Shown: piece after piece, positions 58,871 through 64,000 of the stretch
Layout: each line of letters starts with the position of its first letter
Position numbering within the stretch: the first letter of the stretch is position 1
Source of the DNA: Fimenecus sp052298855
GTDB taxonomy: Bacteria; Bacillota; Clostridia; Oscillospirales; Acutalibacteraceae
Assembly: GCA_052298855.1 (NCBI GenBank)
Contig: DAVZXP010000008.1
Coordinates: 1-64,000, forward strand
Direction: 5' to 3'
DNA length: 64,000 bases
The notes under the pieces: model-generated
Databases searched by the model: none
Told to the model about the DNA's origin: nothing
The model's input: the letters and a program-made list of their open reading frames with translations, nothing else
Program-made: the position numbers and the translations under genes

Positions 58871-61387
58871 TTATTTTACAGCTCTCTCAGAAAGAGTTGT
58901 AGCCTCTTTGTAAGGGCGGACAAGGAGATAAATCATACCGATAAGAATTATCGCCGCCGCAATTACACCGAATATATTTGCGTTGCCCGTAAAGAGTGAG
59001 CCGAACTGATTTATCATAAGCGCAATAACATATGCAAATCCACACTGATAAGCAATAGCAAACCAAGTCCATTTTGCATTATTCATTTCACGCTTGATAG
59101 CACCGATTGCCGCAAAGCAAGGAGCACAGAGAAGGTTGAATACAAGGAATGACATACCTGTTATCTTTGTGAAGTGAGAAGCAAGTGCCTGCCATACCGA
59201 CATATCTCCGCCGCCGTAAAGGATGCCCATTGTGCCGACAATGTTTTCCTTTGCGACAAGTCCCGTGATTGACGCAACCGCAGCCTGCCAGTTGCCCCAG
59301 CCGAGAGGTGCGAATATCCAAGCAATAGCACTACCGATCTTAGCAAGAATCGAATAGTCGATTTCGCTCTCCTCAAGCATACGGAACGAACCGTCAACAA
59401 AGCCAAAGTAGGTTGTAAACCAAACGACGATTGTCGAAAGAAGAATTATTGTGCCTGCCTTTTTAATGAACGACCAACCACGCTCCCACATTGAACGCAA
59501 AAGGTTCGGAATTGTCGGAAGATGGTATGCCGGAAGCTCCATAACAAACGGAGCAGGATCGCCCGAGAACATCTTTGTCTTTTTAAGGATAATACCCGAG
59601 CAGATAATCGCCGCCATACCGATAAAGTATGAGCCTGTCGCAACGGCAGCCGAGCCGTGGAAGAGCGCACCTGCTATCATTGCGATAAACGGAACCTTAG
59701 CACCGCAGGGGATAAATGTCGTTGTCATAATCGTCATACGGCGATCTCTTTCGTTTTCAATCGTACGGGAAGCCATAATTCCGGGAACGCCGCAGCCTGT
59801 GCCTACAAGCATGGGGATAAACGATTTACCCGAAAGTCCGAATTTTCTGAAAATACGGTCAAGGACAAATGCAATTCTTGCCATATAACCGCAGGACTCA
59901 AGGAATGCAAGCAAGAGGAACAACACAAGCATCTGCGGAACGAAGCCGAGGACTGCACCTACACCGGCTACGATACCGTCAAGAATAAGTCCCGAAAGCC
60001 AATCTGCTGCGCCGACCTTTTCAAGTCCGTTACCGATAAGCACCGGAATACCGGGTACCCATACGCCGTAATCGGCAGGATCGGGCTCGTCAAATGCCGC
60101 CTCATTGTTTTTAATATAATCAACCGCATCAACAAAGGTCATACCTACGGTTGTTTCCTGCTCTTTCTTGCTGAGCGTTGCAGGGATAGTGTCATAATAA
60201 GCGGTATATTCAACCTCTTCGAGGGTTTCCTCGTTCTCGACAGTAACGTTAGCCGACTTTTTAGCGTCTCCCGAAGCTACAACCGACTCAGCTTTAGCGA
60301 TAACGTCATCCTTATTGAAGTCCTCCGCCTCGGTATCAAATTCAATGCCGTAAGCCTCCAGAGCTTGCATAGCCGAGGTGTGCTCGTCTGCCACCTCGTT
60401 ATACGCCTTTGTGCCTATCGAGAAAAGGTGGTAGCCGTCTCCGAAAAGCCCGTCATTAGCCCAATCCGTTGCCGCCGCACCGACGGTAACCATTGAAATA
60501 TAATACACAAGGAACATTATAACCGCAAATATCGGAAGTCCGAGCCAACGGTTAGTGACAATTTTATCGATTTTATCGGAGGTTGATAGCTTTCCTGCGC
60601 CGTGCTTTTTATAGCAAGACTTGATGATTGACGCTATGTAAACATATCTTTCGTTTGTGATAATCGACTCTGCGTCATCGTCAAGCTCATCCTCCGCCGC
60701 CTTAATATCGGCTTCGATATGGTCAAGTACAGATTTTTCAATATTTATGCTATCAAGCACCTTTTCGTCTCTCTCAAAGATTTTGATTGCATACCAACGC
60801 TGCTGCTCCTCGGGAAGCGAGTGCAGACAAGCCTCCTCGATATGTGCGAGAGCGTGTTCAACCGCACCCGAAAAGGTGTGCTGAGGAACGGTTTTTGTGT
60901 TCCTTGCAGCGTCGATCGCAGCCTCCGCCGCATCCATTGTGCCGTTACCTTTAAGGGCTGAAATTTCAACAACTTTACAGCCAAGCTCCTTTGAAAGCTG
61001 CTGAATGTTGATTTTGTCGCCGTTTTTCTTGACAACGTCCATCATATTGATAGCAACAACAACAGGGATTCCGAGCTCGGTAAGCTGAGTTGTAAGATAC
61101 AGGTTCCTTTCAAGGTTTGTGCCGTCAACAATGTTAAGTATTGCGTCGGGACGCTCTCCGATAAGATAATTTCTTGCGACAACCTCTTCGAGTGTGTACG
61201 GCGAAAGCGAATAGATACCGGGCAAGTCGGTGATTACAACGCCGTCATGCTTTTTCAGCTTGCCTTCCTTTTTTTCAACGGTAACACCGGGCCAGTTTCC
61301 GACAAATTGGTTTGAACCGGTCAATGCGTTAAACAGCGTGGTTTTACCGCTGTTCGGGTTACCTGCAAGAGCAATTCTCAAGTCCAT
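58871..61387 (-). CDS. feoB: Ferrous iron transport protein B
   Basis: An 838-residue membrane GTPase that imports Fe2+. The N-terminal G domain has GNPNSGKTT (9-17), DLPGIYSLSP (54-63) and NMMD (114-117), and a GDI-like helical region follows. TM1 is at 281-300. An extracytoplasmic loop of about 130 residues (316-445, Glu/Ala/Thr-rich) then precedes the two Gate domains with LESCGYMARIAFVLDR and GTGCGVPGIMASRT. FeoB usually has a much shorter loop here. The gene follows two feoA genes and a palindromic operator candidate. Confidence 0.96.
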   Translation of the reverse strand: MDLRIALAGNPNSGKTTLFNALTGSNQFVGNWPGVTVEKKEGKLKKHDGVVITDLPGIYSLSPYTLEEVVARNYLIGERPDAILNIVDGTNLERNLYLTTQLTELGIPVVVAINMMDVVKKNGDKINIQQLSKELGCKVVEISALKGNGTMDAAEAAIDAARNTKTVPQHTFSGAVEHALAHIEEACLHSLPEEQQRWYAIKIFERDEKVLDSINIEKSVLDHIEADIKAAEDELDDDAESIITNERYVYIASIIKSCYKKHGAGKLSTSDKIDKIVTNRWLGLPIFAVIMFLVYYISMVTVGAAATDWANDGLFGDGYHLFSIGTKAYNEVADEHTSAMQALEAYGIEFDTEAEDFNKDDVIAKAESVVASGDAKKSANVTVENEETLEEVEYTAYYDTIPATLSKKEQETTVGMTFVDAVDYIKNNEAAFDEPDPADYGVWVPGIPVLIGNGLEKVGAADWLSGLILDGIVAGVGAVLGFVPQMLVLFLLLAFLESCGYMARIAFVLDRIFRKFGLSGKSFIPMLVGTGCGVPGIMASRTIENERDRRMTIMTTTFIPCGAKVPFIAMIAGALFHGSAAVATGSYFIGMAAIICSGIILKKTKMFSGDPAPFVMELPAYHLPTIPNLLRSMWERGWSFIKKAGTIILLSTIVVWFTTYFGFVDGSFRMLEESEIDYSILAKIGSAIAWIFAPLGWGNWQAAVASITGLVAKENIVGTMGILYGGGDMSVWQALASHFTKITGMSFLVFNLLCAPCFAAIGAIKREMNNAKWTWFAIAYQCGFAYVIALMINQFGSLFTGNANIFGVIAAAIILIGMIYLLVRPYKEATTLSERAVK

Positions 61388-61412
61388 ATTTTTCCTCTTT
61401 TCCTAAAGTTTC

Positions 61413-61430
61413 GGTTAGCGATTGCTAACC
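61413..61430 (-). promoter_or_regulatory. feo palindrome 2 (before feoB)
   Basis: GGTTAGC, GATT, GCTAACC: a perfect 7-4-7 inverted repeat between feoA and feoB. A second copy overlaps the operon promoter at 61959-61976. Probable binding site of an iron-responsive repressor; the half site resembles GGTTAG/CTAACC of DtxR/IdeR boxes, though the spacing is wider. Confidence 0.6.
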
Positions 61431-61454
61431 TTTGATTAAAAAATAAGCGAAGCG

Positions 61455-61679
61455 TTATGCCTCAATTTCAATCATTTCCGCATCAGCCTTACGCAATGAA
61501 AGTTCATAGCCTCTAACGGTAACTTCGATTGGATCTCCAAGCGGTGCAACCTTACGAACATAAACCTCAACGCCCTTTGTGAGCCCCATATCCATAATTC
61601 TGCGCTTTACGGCACCCTCGCCGTGTAGCTTCTTAACCTTAACGGTTGAGCCGACCTTTACGTCCTTTAATGTATCCAT
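61455..61679 (-). CDS. feoA: FeoA-domain protein (feo operon, second)
   Basis: A 74-residue SH3-like FeoA protein, thought to bind FeoB and modulate uptake. It has the GAVKRRIMDMGLTKGVEVYVRKVAPLGDPIEV core. Its 74 residues are normal for FeoA. A second FeoA-type gene precedes it by 25 bp, and the pair precedes feoB. The two are not close copies of each other. Confidence 0.93.
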   Translation of the reverse strand: MDTLKDVKVGSTVKVKKLHGEGAVKRRIMDMGLTKGVEVYVRKVAPLGDPIEVTVRGYELSLRKADAEMIEIEA

Positions 61680-61704
61680 CTTAACAGCCTCCTTAAATAA
61701 ACTT

Positions 61705-61917
61705 TTATATCATTATTTTTTGCGCCATTTCCTCGCTTATCGCAACCCTTGCCTCCTTGACGTTGACAATGACGTTACCGCCGAGCGTTGTAATAACCGT
61801 AACAGCGCCGCCGACTACAAAACCGAGATTTTCAAGGTGCTTTTTAACCTCGGGCTTTCCGCCGATTTTTTTTATAATATTTTCCTCGCCTGCCGTGGCG
61901 AATGATAAAGGCATCAT
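61705..61917 (-). CDS. feoA: FeoA-domain protein (feo operon, first)
   Basis: A 70-residue FeoA-like protein with the pattern LSFATAGEENIIKKIGGKPEVKKHLENLGF, VTVITTLGGNVIV and VKEARVAI. The start at 61917 is preferred because GAGGGG lies 6 bp before the ATGATG; an upstream ATG at 61935 has no site. This is the first gene of the feo transcript. Tandem feoA genes are common in Clostridia, and one may be specialised. Confidence 0.88.
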   Translation of the reverse strand: MMPLSFATAGEENIIKKIGGKPEVKKHLENLGFVVGGAVTVITTLGGNVIVNVKEARVAISEEMAQKIMI

Positions 61918-61958
61918 AATTAACCCCTCATTCATGCCGTGTAAACGGTAATTTTATC

Positions 61959-61976
61959 GGTTAGCTACCGCTAACT
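61959..61976 (-). promoter_or_regulatory. feo palindrome 1 (operon operator)
   Basis: GTTAGC, TACC, GCTAAC: a 6-4-6 palindrome directly downstream of the operon -10 hexamer, at the expected transcript start, an ideal place for a repressor. Confidence 0.65.
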
Positions 61977-61988
61977 AAATATATAATA

Positions 61989-62010
61989 CACCAAAATTTG
62001 AAATTGTCAA
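61989..62010 (-). promoter_or_regulatory. feo operon promoter
   Basis: TTGACA (62010-62005), then 16 bp, then TATTAT on the minus strand, near consensus. The -10 ends a few bases from palindrome 1. Confidence 0.65.
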
Positions 62011-62089
62011 CAAAAAATTTTCATTTCGTCACTATAACCAAAATCATTTTCTGTGCCATTTTCCGCTTTGTAAAAACTTCCGAGCATGA

Positions 62090-62122
62090 AAAAGACGGAC
62101 TCTTTGAACAAGTCCGTCTTAA
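62090..62122 (-). terminator. Glycosyltransferase gene terminator
   Basis: AAGACGGACT pairs with AGTCCGTCTT (62092-62120), followed by five T on the minus strand. The gap 61936-62125 holds only this, the feo promoter and the operator. Confidence 0.8.
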
Positions 62123-62125
62123 ATA

Positions 62126-63994
62126 TTATTTCAATGAAAAGTCATCTCTTGTAAGTGTGAGATTCGGGTTATAATACGGATCACCGTCATCGAGTTGTTT
62201 TTGCCATTTTGATTTGAAACGGTCTATCTCTCCACGGAAGCGTTCCAGCTTTTCGGGGGTGCTGTCGTTTCCTCTTGACTTTGACTCATAATGATACAGC
62301 TCCGCATAAGGTGTTAATACGACAAGATAGCCTTTTTTACGTATTTTCATACACAAATCTACATCGTTAAACGCAACTTCAAAGCTCTCGTCAAGTCCGC
62401 CGACCTCATCAAAGACATCACGCCTCATCATAAGGCAAGCCGCAGTACAAGTCGAAAGATTTTGAGCAATGCTCGCCCTTGCCATATATCCCGGATGGGT
62501 TCTGTTAAAATGCTTATGAGCGTGTCCCGCCGTTCCGCCGAGTCCTAAAATAACGCCTGCGTGCTGAACGGTGTCGTCCGAATAATAAAGCTTCGCACCG
62601 ACTGCGCCGACGTCCTTTCTCTGTGCAAACATAAGCATTTCTTCAAGACAGTTGTCGTTTATAATCTCGACATCATTGTTGAGAAGAAGTATATACTCGC
62701 CCTTTGCGTAATTTACACCGAAGTTGTTTATTGCCGAGTAGTTGAAATTGCCTTCCCATGTAACGATTTTTATATTACTGTGCTTTTGAGAGAGAACTTC
62801 ATAATATTCAAACGTCTCTTTCTCAGTGCTGTTATTTTCAACGATTATCACTTCAAAATCCTTATACGAGGATTTTTCATAAAGTGATTTCAGGCAAACC
62901 TCAAGGTCATCCGTATGGTCCTTATTCGGAATAATTATCGAAATAAGCGGATTTCCGTCAATTTCATACTTGATATGATAGGTTGTCGGAACAGAGGAGT
63001 CAAGCACCTCGCCCTTCAATCCGCATCTTTCAAGATGTGCCGCAAGTGCCTTTTTTGCCGCCGTAACCGTATATGGTTTTGCACCGACGTCCTGTGCAAC
63101 GGAATTTTTATGTGCTCTCCAATAATAAAGAATTTTTCTGATATGAAAAACCTTTTTTGCCTTTTCGGTCAAGCGCAAAATAAGGTCGTAGTCCTGACTG
63201 CCGTCGTATTCGCTTCTGAAGTACCCCACGCTGTCAAGCAATTCCCTTGAGAATACCGACAAATGGCAAATATAGTTGTAGCTTCGAAGCGTGTCGGGAG
63301 AAAAATCAGGCTTAAAATGCGGATTGTACGCATCACGGGGCTCTTCGGAAAACGTATTTTCATCAGTATAAATGAAATCTGCACCGTGCTCGCAAATCGC
63401 CCTCATCACCTCATAAAGTGCTGACGGATGAAGCAAATCGTCATGGTCAAAAAGTGCGATATACTCACCTGTCGCCATTCTTATACAAGCGTTTGTATTT
63501 TCGGAAATACCCAAATTCCTTTCGAGCCTTTCATATTTTATACGCTTGTCCCCGTCGGCATATTTTTTGCATATCTCGCCGACATACGAATTCTCCTTGT
63601 CGCTTCCGTCGGCAAGGCAAAGTTCCCAATTCCTATAGGTTTGAGCCTGCACCGAATCTATCATTGCTTTAAGAAAGCTCTCGGGTGTATTGTAGAGAGG
63701 GACTAAAACGCTGAATTTAATATCCTTTGGAAATTGAGCATTTTCCTCCTGTTCACGCCTTTGAGCCGATATATAATAATCTTTTGCAATTTTTTTAAGC
63801 TTTCTTTTATCAACAGGCATAGGACCTGCGCCCTTGAGCACCCTGTACACGGTTGCTCTCAAGCCGTTTTTCTTCAAATACACAAGCGTCCTGCCGATTG
63901 CAAGCCGCTTAATTAAAGCCGTAATATGCCTTAACGGAGATACGGATTTTTTTGACGGATTGTCAGGCGAATTAAGTTTCGTATTAGCCTTCAT
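62126..63994 (-). CDS. Two-domain family 2 glycosyltransferase
   Basis: A 622-residue GT-A-fold enzyme, probably for a cell-surface polysaccharide. An N-terminal basic region (1-90) precedes a first GT2 domain (FSVLVPLYNTPE... with FDHDDLLHP near residue 185). A second GT2 domain begins near 352 (ISIIIPNKDHTDD, LLNNDVEI, CTAACLMMRRDVFDEVGGLDE). Both have DxD-type acids (DHDD; NNDVE). Tandem GT2 domains occur in O-antigen/rhamnan synthesis proteins. The start ATG 63994 is 6 bp from the window edge, so a longer N-terminus cannot be excluded. No membrane helix is seen. Confidence 0.88.
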   Translation of the reverse strand: MKANTKLNSPDNPSKKSVSPLRHITALIKRLAIGRTLVYLKKNGLRATVYRVLKGAGPMPVDKRKLKKIAKDYYISAQRREQEENAQFPKDIKFSVLVPLYNTPESFLKAMIDSVQAQTYRNWELCLADGSDKENSYVGEICKKYADGDKRIKYERLERNLGISENTNACIRMATGEYIALFDHDDLLHPSALYEVMRAICEHGADFIYTDENTFSEEPRDAYNPHFKPDFSPDTLRSYNYICHLSVFSRELLDSVGYFRSEYDGSQDYDLILRLTEKAKKVFHIRKILYYWRAHKNSVAQDVGAKPYTVTAAKKALAAHLERCGLKGEVLDSSVPTTYHIKYEIDGNPLISIIIPNKDHTDDLEVCLKSLYEKSSYKDFEVIIVENNSTEKETFEYYEVLSQKHSNIKIVTWEGNFNYSAINNFGVNYAKGEYILLLNNDVEIINDNCLEEMLMFAQRKDVGAVGAKLYYSDDTVQHAGVILGLGGTAGHAHKHFNRTHPGYMARASIAQNLSTCTAACLMMRRDVFDEVGGLDESFEVAFNDVDLCMKIRKKGYLVVLTPYAELYHYESKSRGNDSTPEKLERFRGEIDRFKSKWQKQLDDGDPYYNPNLTLTRDDFSLK

Positions 63995-64000
63995 TTTGAT

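Noticed and set aside
59657..60496. A 279-residue open frame on the plus strand inside feoB
   Set aside because: It is antisense to conserved FeoB sequence and has no domain, start signal or promoter.
61413..61976. Fur box for the feo operon
   Set aside because: No GATAATGATAATCATTATC-like 19-mer or 7-1-7 TGATAAT core is seen; the palindromes have a different sequence.
1..64000. tRNA or rRNA genes in the intergenic gaps
   Set aside because: I looked for CCA-ended cloverleaf patterns and rRNA sequence in all gaps and saw none; a tRNAscan run would be decisive.

Overview
The window reads as chromosomal DNA of a strictly anaerobic, low- to mid-GC Gram-positive bacterium of the class Clostridia, most likely a gut Oscillospirales/Ruminococcaceae-type organism. 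That placement is inferred from family content and gene order, not from a marker search. Support: an electron-bifurcating [FeFe]-hydrogenase next to NfnAB, two rubrerythrins, RNase J, a glmS ribozyme, strong GGAGG Shine-Dalgarno sites with occasional TTG starts, and the Firmicutes block gdpP-like/rplI/dnaB/tilS/hpt/ftsH. I see no prophage, insertion sequence, CRISPR array, defence island, rRNA or tRNA gene. The accessory material is dispersed palindromic repeats in four intergenic islands.

Layout. 1-330: repeat island and argS terminator. 330-3581 (-): ddl, a DUF1934 gene and argS. 3732-4649 (+): one unknown protein. 4759-9669 (-): response regulator, intramembrane-type histidine kinase, ABC ATPase and an FtsX-type permease, with shared TTACA-type boxes before both halves. 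9925-16303 (+): nfnA, nfnB, hydC, hydB, hydA, one redox operon linking NADH, NADPH, ferredoxin and H2. 16349-17010: the largest repeat island. 17065-29848 (-): secA, ftsH, hpt, tilS, dnaB, rplI, a stand-alone DHH phosphodiesterase, rnj, and a degenerate phosphohexomutase-like protein. 30020-32108 (+): rnhA and a GPH-type sugar symporter. 32169-32659: repeat island. 32660-34894 (-): HAD phosphatase and uxaC. 35284-36680 (+): three small membrane-anchored unknowns. 36762-37812 (-): rpsF-ssb-rpsR. 37932-38111: repeat island. 38112-39430 (-): tspO-like gene and birA.

39651-46232 (-) is the aromatic amino acid operon: aroF, tyrA, aroB, aroA, aroC, pheA. It is preceded by a previously unlisted 32-codon leader peptide rich in Phe and Tyr, followed by an intrinsic terminator and a possible antiterminator pairing. 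This looks like ribosome-mediated transcription attenuation and is the most interesting regulatory system in the window.

46397-56088: yebC, a TrmN6-like methyltransferase (apparently leaderless), rsmI, an unknown membrane-anchored protein, rubrerythrin, two XRE regulators, a histidine phosphatase, an unknown membrane protein, glmS with its self-cleaving ribozyme, and mltG as a lipoprotein. 56170-56385 (-) holds a candidate 6S-like RNA with its own promoter and a symmetric central bubble. 56474-63994 (-): second rubrerythrin, DUF5662, trmO/tsaA, an HMA-domain protein, the ferrous iron operon feoA-feoA-feoB-FeoB-associated protein with two copies of a GTTAGC-N4-GCTAAC palindrome, and a two-domain family 2 glycosyltransferase at the right edge.
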